Shown here: one piece after another, positions 44,388 to 54,693 of the stretch
Numbering within the stretch: position 1 is the stretch's first letter
How the letters are laid out: the number at the start of each line of letters is the position of its first letter
NCBI RefSeq assembly: GCF_015602705.1
Contig: NZ_CP059081.1
Location: forward strand, 1,621,702 to 1,685,701
DNA length: 64,000 nucleotides
Reading direction: 5' to 3'
From: Acinetobacter lwoffii
GTDB taxonomy: Bacteria; Pseudomonadota; Gammaproteobacteria; Pseudomonadales; Moraxellaceae
Position numbers and translations under genes: made by a program
Notes under the pieces: model-generated
Seen by the model: the letters and a program-made list of their open reading frames with translations, nothing else
What the model was told of the DNA's origin: nothing
Database searches by the model: none

Positions 44388-45833
44388 TTAAATGTGTTCA
44401 ATTACTTCATCCTCAAGCTTCAATTTGACAATACCTTGTGAATTGGTCATTTTCTGCTGAGTTTCAATACGTTTAATCATTTTTTCCAGCACATGAATCA
44501 GCTCGGGATATTCAAAGTTTTGCACTTCATCCAGATTCAGTAATAAATGAAAGCCCTTATATTCATAATCAAACCAGCGCTGATACTCGACTTTCTGAGA
44601 CGCATATTTTTCCATGACCTGCCAGGTTCTTACAGGTGCTTTAATGCCTTTCAAGAATATCGGCTTTTTCGGTGCACAAAGATAATCATCTTTGATCAGA
44701 TTATGAGTATCTTCCGAAATCAGGATTTCATCGACTTCCGCTGCACTTTGCAAACGCGCTGCCAGATTGGCATCACGTCCTACAATGGTATAAGCCATAC
44801 GATGCGTAGCCCCATAATTCCCTACGTGGCAATAACCGGTTGAAATCCCCATGCGGATATGCAGTGGCGGATAACCCATTTTAATCCAGCGTTCCCGCAG
44901 CAATTTCATTTGCTGACGCATCGCCAATGCCATTTCCATACAGTTCTTAGCATCCTGTTCCACACCTTCGGAGTTCGGATCACCAAAGAAAATCAGGATG
45001 GCATCACCCATGAATTTATCGACAGTCGCTTCATAATTTTTAGCGATTTCGGTCATATGCCGAAGATAGTCATTCAACAGGAATGCTAAATCATCTGGAA
45101 TCAGAGTTTCAGATAGCTCTGTAAAGCCTTGAATATCAGAGAAAAAGATCGTCAACTTTTTACGTTTATATTCAATTTTGGCTTCAGATTCACCTTTCAT
45201 AATGGATTGCCATAACTGCACGGGCGCATAGCGACTCAGCTGATTGGCAAATTCCATATAACGGTTCATCTGTTCGAAATAATGGTCTTTTTTCTGGGTC
45301 ATGTATTGCACACGACCACTTTGATAAAAACTTCCGACACCAAAATAGGTAATCAGACAGATAAAGCCTAAAACGGTCAACTCACTGCTGGTCGGTTCGA
45401 AATAATTATTAAACCCAAAGACCAGAATATTGGCCAGATAAAAAAGCGTAATCCCGATCAGGCTGGCTAGAGATGCCATCATAAATGAAATTTTATTGCT
45501 GATCGCGGTATAGAGCACTGCGACCAGACCCAGCAAGGACAAGACCAAGTCCAGATGCACCGCCGCCAAAACCACCGAAATGACAATGACATCAATCAGG
45601 AAAAGAATATTACGCCGGATGTGATAATCATGACGATAGATCAGCCAGCGAGATAGTTTCGGTGTAATTAGCAAAACCAGAAACAAAAAAAATGGAACAA
45701 AAAGCTGATACTGGGTATCTGGTTCAGTGTAATGAAAGACGACCAGAACCACAGACAGCATGATGTATCCCATCATGCGATGGAAATACTCAAACTGATG
45801 GGGTTCTTTTTGAATCCAGTCGTCTAATTGCAC
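44388..45833 (-). CDS. Membrane class III adenylate cyclase
   Basis: A 481-residue protein. About six transmembrane helices occupy residues 24-165, then a linker (176-225) and a class III cyclase catalytic domain: FFSDIQGFTELSE with metal-binding Asp233, KFMGDAILIFFGD with metal Asp277 and the adenine-specific Lys273, and IVGRDANLAARLQ. The Lys in DKFMGD and Asp in the GRDANLAAR motif favour ATP over GTP. It would make cAMP in response to a membrane signal. Acinetobacter baumannii has one such cyclase, CavA, and this may be its orthologue, but that is from memory. A HIT gene lies 55 bases upstream on the same strand. Confidence 0.85.
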   Translation of the reverse strand: MQLDDWIQKEPHQFEYFHRMMGYIMLSVVLVVFHYTEPDTQYQLFVPFFLFLVLLITPKLSRWLIYRHDYHIRRNILFLIDVIVISVVLAAVHLDLVLSLLGLVAVLYTAISNKISFMMASLASLIGITLFYLANILVFGFNNYFEPTSSELTVLGFICLITYFGVGSFYQSGRVQYMTQKKDHYFEQMNRYMEFANQLSRYAPVQLWQSIMKGESEAKIEYKRKKLTIFFSDIQGFTELSETLIPDDLAFLLNDYLRHMTEIAKNYEATVDKFMGDAILIFFGDPNSEGVEQDAKNCMEMALAMRQQMKLLRERWIKMGYPPLHIRMGISTGYCHVGNYGATHRMAYTIVGRDANLAARLQSAAEVDEILISEDTHNLIKDDYLCAPKKPIFLKGIKAPVRTWQVMEKYASQKVEYQRWFDYEYKGFHLLLNLDEVQNFEYPELIHVLEKMIKRIETQQKMTNSQGIVKLKLEDEVIEHI

Positions 45834-45888
45834 TCACTCACTTCCTGAAGTCCGCAACTGTTCATGGTTCTCGGAATGCCTTGGCTGA

Positions 45889-46323
45889 TTAGTCCATGCG
45901 CCAGTCAAATGGCATGTCTCCCTGACCACGTAAAGCCAGCATTAAGGTTTGACGCATATGTGCCAATACTTCACTGCTATAAGGAACAGCAGGTGTACCC
46001 CAAACAGGCTTCGGCCATACAACGTCGTTCTGATAACGAACTACATGATGAAAATGCAATTGCGGCACCATATTACCCAGCGCTGCTACATTCATTTTAT
46101 CTGCACGGAAAACACGTGCCAGCTGGCTTGATAACCAGCTTGACTCTCTTAAAAACTGCTCTTGGTCAGCTTGACTCAATTCATATAATTCAGAGACACC
46201 CGGCACACGTGGAATCAGAATGAGCCAGGGAAATTGCATATCATTCATCAAACGACATGTTGACAAAGGAAAGTCGCCTACAAAAAACGTATCTTGAGCA
46301 AGTTGTGGATGCAAACTAAACAT
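45889..46323 (-). CDS. HIT-domain protein
   Basis: A 144-residue protein of the histidine-triad superfamily (nucleotide hydrolases or transferases). The active motif reads QLHFHHVVRY, with Gln88 replacing the first His, His90 and His92 in the following positions; the remaining His93 is adjacent. The segment VVWPKPVWG is shared with the proteobacterial HIT subfamily annotated as Ap4A hydrolase-like. It is 55 bases upstream of the cyclase gene and both may be transcribed together. The substrate is not known. Confidence 0.8.
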   Translation of the reverse strand: MFSLHPQLAQDTFFVGDFPLSTCRLMNDMQFPWLILIPRVPGVSELYELSQADQEQFLRESSWLSSQLARVFRADKMNVAALGNMVPQLHFHHVVRYQNDVVWPKPVWGTPAVPYSSEVLAHMRQTLMLALRGQGDMPFDWRMD

Positions 46324-46551
46324 ATCTTTATAAATGATGCAAAATTAGAATGATGGCTAATACTAACATATCCAACTGAAGCTGAATATTGAAAGCAATG
46401 TGTTTAAAGACAAATTCTCATGATTTGTTGCGAAGCACATCACAACAATTACTGTAAACAATTCATTAAAAAATCAAGCCTGTTGTTCCTGCAAACTTCA
46501 TTGGAAAATGAAATCCAAACTGAATTTTCAGGCTGATTTAATCGAATAAAA

Positions 46552-49500
46552 TCAGTGCAATTCTTTAAGCAGACTGTCCAGTAAATCCTGTATAAACTGA
46601 ATCCGCTTTTGATAGTCTTCCAGCATGACCATGACTTTTAGACGTTGACCGCCATCCATCCGAAAATAGGTCGGATGTTTCTGCATCATCTGGATAATCG
46701 TCATGGCTTGAACCGGAGTATCCGGTGCAAATTCAATATGCCCACCCTGACTGCTGATATCAATTTTAGTAATACCAAGCTGCTCGGCTTTCAATCGAAT
46801 CTGATGTACAGCAAAGAGCTGTTTGACCGGTTGCGGCGGTATACCAAAACGATCAATCAATTCCATCCGGATATTATCCAGCTTTTCCTGGGTATCGGTA
46901 TTACTGATGCGTTTATAGAACAACAGACGTTGATGCACATCACCCAGATATTCATCCGGAATCAGTGCTGGCATATGCAGGGTAATTTCGGCAGTCAATG
47001 ACAATGGTGCGTCGAAGTTTGGCGTTTTACCTTTTTGAATGGCTTTGGTGGCTTTTTCCAGCATTTCCATATACAGGCTATAACCAATCGCCTGCATCGA
47101 ACCACTCTGCTGTTCACCGAGTAATTCACCTGCGCCGCGAATTTCCAGATCTTCAGTTGCCAGCATAAAACCGGCACCCAAAGTTGAAGCACGCTGAATG
47201 GCATCCAGACGTTTTTCTGCATCACCTTTTAAGGCTTTTAATGACGGTACCATCAAATATGCATAAGCCTGATGATGTGAGCGCCCTACACGTCCGCGTA
47301 GCTGATGTAATTGCGCCAGGCCCAGTTTGTCGGCACGTTCAATCAGAATGGTGTTGGCATTCGGAACATCAATCCCGGTTTCAATAATGGTCGAACATAC
47401 CAGAACATTGTATTCCTTGTGATAGAACTGCTGCATCACCTGCTCCAGTTCACGTTCACGCATCTGTCCGTGGGCCACAATCACCCGCGCTTCCGGCACC
47501 AGTTTACGGATATGCTCGGCGGCACGATCGATTGTATCAACTTCATTATGCAGAAAATAAACCTGACCACCGCGCAGCAATTCACGCAGAATCGCTTCTT
47601 TAATGGTGTCATCGGTATGTTCCTGCACAAAGGTTTTCACCGCAAGACGGCGTGCCGGCGGTGTGGCGATAATCGACAGATCACGCATGCCACTAAAGGC
47701 CATATTCAGTGTCCGTGGAATTGGAGTTGCAGTCAGTGTCAGCATGTCGACATCGGCACGCATGGCCTTGATTCGTTCCTTGTCGCGCACCCCGAAACGA
47801 TGCTCTTCATCGACAATCATCAAGCCAAGATTCTTAAACTGAACATTTTCCTGCAAAATCTTATGTGTACCAATCACAATATCGACTTTACCTTCAATCA
47901 GGTCGTCAATGGTCTTGGTATGTGCTTTGGAAGAGCCGAAACGTGACAGCACTTCAATCCGGACTGGCCAGTCGGCGAAGCGGTCTTTGAATGAATCATA
48001 ATGCTGCTGTGCCAGCAAAGTGGTCGGTACCAGAATCGCCACCTGCCGGTTATTCTGTACTGCAACAAATGCGGCACGCATTGCGACTTCTGTCTTACCG
48101 AAACCCACATCACCACACACAAGTCGATCCATCGGCTTGGCCTGCTGCATGTCATGCAACGTCGCTTCAATCGCATTGGCCTGATCCAGTGTTTCTTCAT
48201 AGGCAAAGCCACTGGCAAATTGCATATACAGGCTTTGATCGACTTCAAAACTGATTCCAGGCTTAGAAGAACGCCGTGCCTGAATATGCAGCAATTCGGC
48301 CGCGACATCGTGAATCTGTTCCAGTGCTTTACGTTTGGCTTTATTCCAAGCATCTGTACCGAGCTTATGTAACGGTGCCAGATCCGGATCACCACCACTA
48401 TACCGGCTGATTAAATGCAGATTGGTCACCGGCACATACACTTTGGCGGCATCCGCATAATCCAGCTGCAAAAATTCGTGATCCTGATCATCAATACTTA
48501 AGGTGACCAGACCAGCATAACGTCCGACCCCATAATCGATATGTACCACAGGCGCGCCCATGGTCAGCTCAGTTAGACTTCGGATCAGAAACTCTTCGGA
48601 AACTTCCTGTTGACGTTTGCGACGGCGCTGTACCACGCGATGTTCATACAGCTGATTTTCAGAAATTACGCTGACACGATCGGTCAATACCAGACCACGC
48701 TCTAAAGGCGCATTGGTAATGGCAATTGCATACAGAGATTGAATAAAACTATCAAAATTTTCAACCGTGGGGATATCACCCAGACTTGGCCTTAAGGCAT
48801 CTTTAAGACTTTCCCGGCGTCCAGCACTTTCAGCCACTAGCAATACCGGATGATTAGCCTGATCAATATATTTTTTGACTTCATGAAACGGTTTTTCACG
48901 TTTCGGATCTACGGGCAGACGCGGTGGCAACTGGGTATCAAGATTCAATACCCCAGCTTTTTGATCAAAAGATGTTTGTGCGGCAATGATGCGTGCAAAC
49001 TGGTTCAGCTGCTCCAGCACCTGATTGGTCTGAAAAAACAGGCTTTCAGGCGGCATGATCGGTTGGTCGACATTGTGGCGACGATCTTCATAACGGCGCA
49101 CTACATCTTGCCAAAACTGGCTCAGACTTTCTTCCAAAGCCTTATCTGTAATGACAATGCCATTCTTAGGTAAGTACGAAATGAGCGAACTTTGACCTTG
49201 CATGGCTTCAGCGCTGAAAAACAAGGGCAAATAAAACTCGATTCCCGGTGAGACTATGCCATCCATCACATCCTGGTAGATCGGATTTTTCTTCGGATTC
49301 GCGGTCGGGAAAAATTCAGCATAGCGGTCACGGAACGTCGCACGACCTTCCTTAAGCGGAAATTCCTGTGCGGACAATACGGTAAACTGCTGCAAACTTT
49401 GCGTGGTGCGCTGAGTTTCGGAATCAAAAAATTTCAGGCTTTCAATTTCATCATCAAACAAGTCAATCCGAATCGGTGCTTCCTGCCCCGAGGCATAAAT

Positions 49501-50010
49501 ATCCATGATACTGCCGCGTACCGCGAATTCACCCGGATCATAAACGGTGTCGACCAGATGATAACCGGCCTGAATCAGCTTTTTCTTTTGTTGTTCCAGA
49601 TCAAATTTCTGACCGACATGAATATCGAAATGCTCACCCAGAATCCATGAGGTCGGCGCCACACGTTGTGCCAAAGTTGAGGCGGACAGCAACAGTACGC
49701 CAGTTTTTGGCATATTGGATAAGATTGCCAGACGTTCCGAGACAATATCCTGATGGGGGGAGAGACGGTCATAAGGCAAGATTTCCCAATCTGGAAAAAT
49801 CGTGGGTTTAACCCCATAAAATTCCAGTTCACTTTCCAGTTGACCCAAATGCTGATTATTACGTGCAATCACGATAAATAAACGCGATTGCTGCTGCACG
49901 ATTTCCTTGAGCAATAATGCAGTTGAGGAACCTTGCAGATTGCCTAACCAGCGTTTCTCGCCTGCTTTGAGCTGTGGTAAATTGAGTTGGGAAATTTCTT
50001 GTTGGAACAT
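46552..50010 (-). CDS. mfd: Mfd, transcription-repair coupling factor
   Basis: A 1152-residue DNA translocase that removes RNA polymerase stalled at lesions and recruits UvrA. Domains in order: UvrB-like modules (1-330), the RNA polymerase-interacting domain near 470-540 (DYGVGRYAGLVTL), the RecG-like helicase with Walker A GDVGFGKTEVAMRA near 632 and DEEHRFG, and the TRG motif region with HQLRGRVGRSHHQAYAYL; the UvrA-autoinhibitory domain is at the C-terminus. Length matches E. coli (1148). It is transcribed alone. Confidence 0.96.
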   Translation of the reverse strand: MFQQEISQLNLPQLKAGEKRWLGNLQGSSTALLLKEIVQQQSRLFIVIARNNQHLGQLESELEFYGVKPTIFPDWEILPYDRLSPHQDIVSERLAILSNMPKTGVLLLSASTLAQRVAPTSWILGEHFDIHVGQKFDLEQQKKKLIQAGYHLVDTVYDPGEFAVRGSIMDIYASGQEAPIRIDLFDDEIESLKFFDSETQRTTQSLQQFTVLSAQEFPLKEGRATFRDRYAEFFPTANPKKNPIYQDVMDGIVSPGIEFYLPLFFSAEAMQGQSSLISYLPKNGIVITDKALEESLSQFWQDVVRRYEDRRHNVDQPIMPPESLFFQTNQVLEQLNQFARIIAAQTSFDQKAGVLNLDTQLPPRLPVDPKREKPFHEVKKYIDQANHPVLLVAESAGRRESLKDALRPSLGDIPTVENFDSFIQSLYAIAITNAPLERGLVLTDRVSVISENQLYEHRVVQRRRKRQQEVSEEFLIRSLTELTMGAPVVHIDYGVGRYAGLVTLSIDDQDHEFLQLDYADAAKVYVPVTNLHLISRYSGGDPDLAPLHKLGTDAWNKAKRKALEQIHDVAAELLHIQARRSSKPGISFEVDQSLYMQFASGFAYEETLDQANAIEATLHDMQQAKPMDRLVCGDVGFGKTEVAMRAAFVAVQNNRQVAILVPTTLLAQQHYDSFKDRFADWPVRIEVLSRFGSSKAHTKTIDDLIEGKVDIVIGTHKILQENVQFKNLGLMIVDEEHRFGVRDKERIKAMRADVDMLTLTATPIPRTLNMAFSGMRDLSIIATPPARRLAVKTFVQEHTDDTIKEAILRELLRGGQVYFLHNEVDTIDRAAEHIRKLVPEARVIVAHGQMRERELEQVMQQFYHKEYNVLVCSTIIETGIDVPNANTILIERADKLGLAQLHQLRGRVGRSHHQAYAYLMVPSLKALKGDAEKRLDAIQRASTLGAGFMLATEDLEIRGAGELLGEQQSGSMQAIGYSLYMEMLEKATKAIQKGKTPNFDAPLSLTAEITLHMPALIPDEYLGDVHQRLLFYKRISNTDTQEKLDNIRMELIDRFGIPPQPVKQLFAVHQIRLKAEQLGITKIDISSQGGHIEFAPDTPVQAMTIIQMMQKHPTYFRMDGGQRLKVMVMLEDYQKRIQFIQDLLDSLLKELH

Positions 50011-50133
50011 GGATATAGCTTTAAAGTCTAAATAACCTGAGGCTTATACTAGCACGATGATCTCAGGATATTTTGTTATTTTTATGCAGTCTTGCCAAAT
50101 CCATATACTTCGATTTTAAGCCACTTTTGCAGC

Positions 50134-50499
50134 TTATTTTTGATCGCGCAGAAAGTTACGATAATAATCATTTAACTTCTTAAGGATCATTTTAAATTGC
50201 AGCAGATTCTCTTCAGTATTGCCTAAAGTCGCATTAAAACGCTGATGGGCAATTTCCAGATCAATTTTTTCATTGATCAGCATCGCGGTATCATATAACG
50301 CTTTTAAATCATCAAACTGTTTTAAACGCCGATTCGACAAATACTCTAATCGTGCACCCCACTCCTGATTGAGTTGAATATCATCGACAATATAACCTGT
50401 ACCTTCTACATACTGAATATTCTGCTCTTCTAGATATAGCTGTGCAGCAGTCGGTTTATTACTTTTAAATAATGCACTGATTTTATCAAACATCGCCAT
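50134..50499 (-). CDS. Hypothetical protein, 121 aa
   Basis: A 121-residue soluble protein. The N-terminus (KPTAAQLYLEEQNIQYVEGTGYIVDD) and the C-terminal helical part (EIAHQRFNATLGNTEENLLQ) have no Cys and no membrane helix. The composition is typical of a small cytosolic helical protein. I do not recognise a family. It begins MAMFDKI with a second ATG two codons later; the ribosome site is weak. It is transcribed from the minus strand and is 134 bases upstream of the start of mfd; co-transcription is possible. Confidence 0.6.
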   Translation of the reverse strand: MAMFDKISALFKSNKPTAAQLYLEEQNIQYVEGTGYIVDDIQLNQEWGARLEYLSNRRLKQFDDLKALYDTAMLINEKIDLEIAHQRFNATLGNTEENLLQFKMILKKLNDYYRNFLRDQK

Positions 50500-50628
50500 T
50501 TACCCAGCCAAATATAGTTCAGGCTCTAGTCTAGATGAAAATACCTCAAATCCACATCCTGAACTTGAGGCAAATTATCAAAATAGCAGCGATTCGCTGT
50601 TTCAGACGATTTAATAGATATATGTATG

Positions 50629-52071
50629 TTAAGAAACCTGTTCGAGCTGATTCTCTGCTGAAGGGATTTCAGACACCAGATTTTCAAATGCAAAAATCTC
50701 TTCTAATTGCGCTTCACTCAATAAACCTAACTCTAATACTACTTGCGGCACGGTTTTATTTTCCCGCATACATTGTTTGCCGATTTCATCGCATTTGGCA
50801 TGTCCCAATATCGGTTCAAGCAAGGTTACGATCCCGACACTGCGCATGACCGAACTTAAACAAATCTGTTCATTGGCCTGAATGCCAGCAATACATTTCT
50901 GATTCAGGGTTTGCATGCCTTGGGTCAATAATTGAATCGATTCATTCATCGCCACGGCAATCACAGGCTCCATAACATTCAATTGTAACTGCCCGGCTTC
51001 CGCAGCCATAGTAATGGTTAAATCATTACCAATCACCCGAAAGGCAATCTGATTGACCACTTCCGGAATCACCGGATTGATTTTTGCCGGCATGATCGAA
51101 GAACCTGCCTGTAACTCAGGTAAACGAATTTCAGCCAGACCTGTACGCGGTCCCGAACTGAGCAGGCGCAGATCATTACAGATTTTGGACAGTTTTACCG
51201 CCAGACGTTTTAAACTGCTCGACAAAATAATAAAGACGCCACAATCGCTGGTCGCCTCGACATAATCTGCCGCACCTTTTAAAGGCAAACCCGTCAGATG
51301 CGCCAAGATTTCCACCACCCGCTTGGCATAGCCCGGCGGTGTATTGACCCCAGTCCCAATGGCGGTGGCGCCTAAATTGACTTCCAGCAATAACTGTCGC
51401 ATCTGCCCAATCAGCTTCAGATCTTCTTTTAATAAGGTGGCAAATGCCCGGAACTCCTGTTCCATGGTCATCGGCACGGCATCTTGTAACTGGGTACGTC
51501 CCATTTTGATGACATATTCAAATTCGGCAGCTTTATGATCGATACAGTCAATCAATGCTTTAAGCACGCTCAACAATTCATCCAGACTGCTATAGGTCGC
51601 CAGACGCAAAGCTGTTGGATAGACATCATTGGTCGATTGCGAGGTATTGACGTGATCATTCGGATGCAGAATGTGATAATCGCCTTTCTGATAACCTGAC
51701 ATTTCAAGTGCAATATTGGCAATTACCTCATTGGCATTCATATTGATGGAAGTTCCGGCACCGCCCTGATAAGGATCGAGTGGAAATGCCGTTTGCCACG
51801 CTTCCGGATGCTGAATCAATTCATCACAAGCTTTCTGAATGGCAGTACTGGTCTGCTCGGACAATTTTTGAAAGTGCAGATTGGCTTGTGCCGAAGCTTT
51901 TTTCACCTGGGCCAAAGCACGAATAAAGTGCGTTTGTTGCCCCACCGCCAATCCAGAAATCTTAAAATTTTCGATGGCACGTAAGGTATGAATCCCATAA
52001 TAGCTATACAACGGGATTTGTTTTTCCCCCAATAAATCACGTTCAATGCGGGTCGGTTCGATTTGAAGCAT
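50629..52071 (-). CDS. aspA: Aspartate ammonia-lyase
   Basis: A 480-residue fumarase/aspartase-superfamily enzyme that deaminates aspartate to fumarate. The signature GSSIMPAKINPV is present, as are YYGIHTLRAIENF and HPNDHVNTSQSTND. ATG at 52071 (MLQIEPTRIERDLLGEK) is chosen because the frame upstream has only a TTG start and the result matches the E. coli AspA N-terminus and length (478). It is minus strand, divergent from putP over about 420 bases. Confidence 0.92.
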   Translation of the reverse strand: MLQIEPTRIERDLLGEKQIPLYSYYGIHTLRAIENFKISGLAVGQQTHFIRALAQVKKASAQANLHFQKLSEQTSTAIQKACDELIQHPEAWQTAFPLDPYQGGAGTSINMNANEVIANIALEMSGYQKGDYHILHPNDHVNTSQSTNDVYPTALRLATYSSLDELLSVLKALIDCIDHKAAEFEYVIKMGRTQLQDAVPMTMEQEFRAFATLLKEDLKLIGQMRQLLLEVNLGATAIGTGVNTPPGYAKRVVEILAHLTGLPLKGAADYVEATSDCGVFIILSSSLKRLAVKLSKICNDLRLLSSGPRTGLAEIRLPELQAGSSIMPAKINPVIPEVVNQIAFRVIGNDLTITMAAEAGQLQLNVMEPVIAVAMNESIQLLTQGMQTLNQKCIAGIQANEQICLSSVMRSVGIVTLLEPILGHAKCDEIGKQCMRENKTVPQVVLELGLLSEAQLEEIFAFENLVSEIPSAENQLEQVS

Positions 52072-52380
52072 ATTGTCCACTAAAAAATACTCTTGGCGAT
52101 GCACCGTATTTGGTGTGACATTAATATGAGCAAACAAATACAGGCCTAATAGGAAGACTTTAACCTAGATTTGCTACGATTTATTACCAATACGCTAAGG
52201 CTGTGAGTTTTGTAAGATTGTGTAAGCAGTTAGCTAAAATTCAAATATTTTCATTATTTATTCAAAATTTCCACTTTTCCCCTGAATTCGACGTCATATT
52301 GCCTTTTATCCGCTTTAGTTATTCCTAATTCAATTTCAGTGAATTACTACTCTATTTACAATAGGTATACATAAAAGCTG

Positions 52381-52401
52381 TGTAATTGTTACAGAGTGTA
52401 A
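52381..52401. promoter_or_regulatory. TGTAA repeat cluster before putP
   Basis: TGTAA-TTG-TTACA is a perfect inverted repeat, followed by another TGTAA. Repeats of this size upstream of a proline transporter gene could be a regulator site, perhaps for the Lrp/AsnC-type protein encoded at 54081. Inference; no experimental motif is claimed. Confidence 0.3.
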
Positions 52402-52445
52402 TTTTTAAACCATGCTTGAATCACCTCCTTGCAATCTCAGTACAA

Positions 52446-52467
52446 AAAATCATCTTGGACGATGATT
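52446..52467 (+). repeat. Inverted repeat before putP
   Basis: AAATCATC and GATGATTT form an 8-bp stem around TTGGAC, 25 bases before the putP start. It may be in the transcript leader. Confidence 0.45.
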
Positions 52468-52492
52468 TCCATATTTACAGGATGACCTGCCC

Positions 52493-54001
52493 ATGACTTC
52501 TTTAAACCCCACCCTGATTACTTTCATGTTTTATATTATCGCCATGATTGCAATCGGCTTATATGCTTATCGTGCCACCTCCAATTTTGACGAATATATT
52601 CTAGGTGGACGGAGTCTGGGCAGTGTCGTTACTGCACTTTCGGCGGGCGCATCGGATATGAGTGGCTGGCTGTTGATGGGTCTTCCGGGAGCCATTTACC
52701 TGTCTGGCCTGTCAGAAGCCTGGATTGCGATCGGTTTGATTATCGGCGCGTGGCTGAACTGGTTACTGGTGGCAGGTCGACTGCGTGCCCATACCGAATA
52801 TCAGAACAATGCCCTGACCTTGCCGGATTATTTCACCAGCCGTTTTTCCGATCGTAAACGTATTTTACGGGTCTTGTCTGCCTTGGTGATTCTGGTGTTC
52901 TTTGCAATTTATTGTGCCTCAGGTATGGTCGCAGGTGCACGACTGTTTGAAAGCCTGTTTGGCTGGGATTACACCACAGCGCTTGTGATTGGTGCGATGG
53001 CGACGATTCTTTATGTTTGTATTGGTGGCTTTTTGGCGATCAGCTGGACAGATACATTCCAAGCCGGTTTAATGATTTTTGCCTTATTGCTGACTCCGAT
53101 CATTACCTTCTTGGCTCTGGGCGACAACAGCCAGCAAGTGAGTGTCATCCTTGAATCGGCTCGCCCACATGCTTCAAGCATGCTTGAAGGTTTAAGCACT
53201 GTTGCGATTATTTCCAGTCTGGCTTGGGGCTTGGGTTATTTTGGTCAGCCGCATATTCTGGTGCGTTTTATGGCAGCAGATTCGGTCAAAACCATTCCTG
53301 CTGCACGCCGTATTGGCATGACCTGGATGATTCTATGCCTAGGCGGTGCAGTGGCTGCCGGTTATATCGGTATTGCCTACTTCAGTGTCAATCCCGCATT
53401 GGCTTTGGTGGTGAATCAAAACCCTGAAACTGTATTTATGGAGTTGACCAAAATCCTGTTTAATCCATGGATTGCCGGAATCATTCTGGCTGCTATCTTG
53501 GCGGCAATTATGAGCACCTTGAGCTGTCAGCTTCTGGTCTGCTCAACCACCCTGACCGAAGATTTATATAAGAGTTTCCTGCGTAAAAATGCTTCACAAA
53601 AAGAACTGATCTGGGTCGGTCGCGGCATGGTCGTGGTGATTGCCCTGATTGCCATTTCACTGGCAATTAATCCGAACAGTAAGGTTTTGGGTCTGGTGGC
53701 TTATGCCTGGGCCGGCTTTGGTGCTGCATTTGGCCCACTGATTATCTTGTCGCTATTCTGGAAACGAATGACCCTCAACGGCGCAATTGTGGGTATGGTG
53801 GTTGGTGCCATGACTGTAATTGTCTGGAAAAATTATATGGGTGATACCGGTCTGTATGAGATCATTCCAGGCTTTATTCTGGCCACCCTCAGCATTATCA
53901 TCGTCAGCCTGCTGGATAAAGCACCGAGTGCTGATGTGGTCAAACGCTTTGAAATGGCTAAAGCCGAGTATCAAAAAGAAATGGCAGAAATGAAAAAATA
54001 A
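52493..54001 (+). CDS. putP: Sodium/proline symporter PutP
   Basis: A 502-residue SSS-family transporter with about 13 transmembrane helices. The Na+/proline-binding segment SAGASDMSGWLLMGLPGAIYLSG (45-67) is nearly invariant in PutP, and the GLGYFGQPHILVRFMA segment in the middle is also diagnostic. The protein imports proline for use as carbon and nitrogen by PutA, encoded nearby. Length matches E. coli PutP (502). A terminator follows. Confidence 0.94.
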   Translation: MTSLNPTLITFMFYIIAMIAIGLYAYRATSNFDEYILGGRSLGSVVTALSAGASDMSGWLLMGLPGAIYLSGLSEAWIAIGLIIGAWLNWLLVAGRLRAHTEYQNNALTLPDYFTSRFSDRKRILRVLSALVILVFFAIYCASGMVAGARLFESLFGWDYTTALVIGAMATILYVCIGGFLAISWTDTFQAGLMIFALLLTPIITFLALGDNSQQVSVILESARPHASSMLEGLSTVAIISSLAWGLGYFGQPHILVRFMAADSVKTIPAARRIGMTWMILCLGGAVAAGYIGIAYFSVNPALALVVNQNPETVFMELTKILFNPWIAGIILAAILAAIMSTLSCQLLVCSTTLTEDLYKSFLRKNASQKELIWVGRGMVVVIALIAISLAINPNSKVLGLVAYAWAGFGAAFGPLIILSLFWKRMTLNGAIVGMVVGAMTVIVWKNYMGDTGLYEIIPGFILATLSIIIVSLLDKAPSADVVKRFEMAKAEYQKEMAEMKK

Positions 54002-54017
54002 TCACCTTTTTTCTTGC

Positions 54018-54049
54018 ACATAAAAGGGACTTAATCGTCCCTTTTATGT
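54018..54049. terminator. putP terminator (bidirectional)
   Basis: ACATAAAAGGGAC and GTCCCTTTTATGT are a 13-bp perfect stem with a 6-base loop between convergent putP and the Lrp-like gene. Confidence 0.85.
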
Positions 54050-54080
54050 TTCTTAGATTCACAAATGAAGTTCTTGAAAA

Positions 54081-54575
54081 TTACTTGGCTTTTCCCGGCA
54101 TTTTCAGATGGATCTGCTGACTTTCTTTAATCACTTCCATCACCGGATAACTGCGCGTTTCTTTAATTCCGGGCAATTGCCACAAGATCTGACCAGAGAT
54201 TTTCCGGAACTCATCCATATTGGCACAGCGGATTTTTACCACGAAATCAAACCCGCCACTGATCATATGACACTCGATAATTTCAGGAATCTGCCGCACA
54301 GCATGGGAAAATTCATCTAAAACATTCGGCGTGGTTTTATCCAATAAAATTTCAACAAAGACCACAAAACCATTATTCAACATGACTGGATTGAGGCGCG
54401 CTTCATAGCCCACAATAAAACCTTCCCGGGTCAGCTTTTGTACACGCGCCAAGGCTGCTGTAGGCGACAAATTGACCAGTTCAGCCAGTTTGATATTGGA
54501 TAGCTTGGCATCGGATTGCAATAAACCCAGTATACTAATATCTATACGGTCAAGGTTCAAATAAGGACTTGGCAT
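54081..54575 (-). CDS. Lrp/AsnC-family regulator, probable put regulator
   Basis: A 164-residue Lrp/AsnC protein. The N-terminal helix-turn-helix is LSNIKLAELVNLSPTAALARVQKL (25-48) and the C-terminal RAM/ACT-like domain (EIIECHMISGGFDFVVKIRC) binds the amino acid effector. It is divergent from putA with about 118 bases between and convergent with putP, so it is probably the proline-responsive activator (PutR-like) of putA. In bacteria whose PutA lacks a DNA-binding domain, such a regulator is commonly found. Confidence 0.88.
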   Translation of the reverse strand: MPSPYLNLDRIDISILGLLQSDAKLSNIKLAELVNLSPTAALARVQKLTREGFIVGYEARLNPVMLNNGFVVFVEILLDKTTPNVLDEFSHAVRQIPEIIECHMISGGFDFVVKIRCANMDEFRKISGQILWQLPGIKETRSYPVMEVIKESQQIHLKMPGKAK

Positions 54576-54693
54576 TAGAATTATTCTCTAAAAAAAGCGA
54601 AAACTATAGTGAGATATTCGTCAAATATTCTGTGATTATAGATTAAAACTCATTCACCTCAAAGAACTGATTGACGCAGTACAGGAATTCACT

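Larger units (their letters stand above)
52072..52492. other. aspA-putP divergent intergenic region
   Basis: About 420 bases without a convincing gene. It contains TGTAATTGTTACA (52381-52393), a perfect 5-3-5 inverted repeat followed by a second TGTAA at 52397, and an AAATCATC/GATGATTT hairpin close to the putP start. Promoters of aspA and putP must lie here. Confidence 0.5.

Noticed and set aside
47311..47946. 211-residue plus-strand frame within mfd
   Set aside because: Antisense shadow of mfd; His/Asn-rich composition and no start signals.
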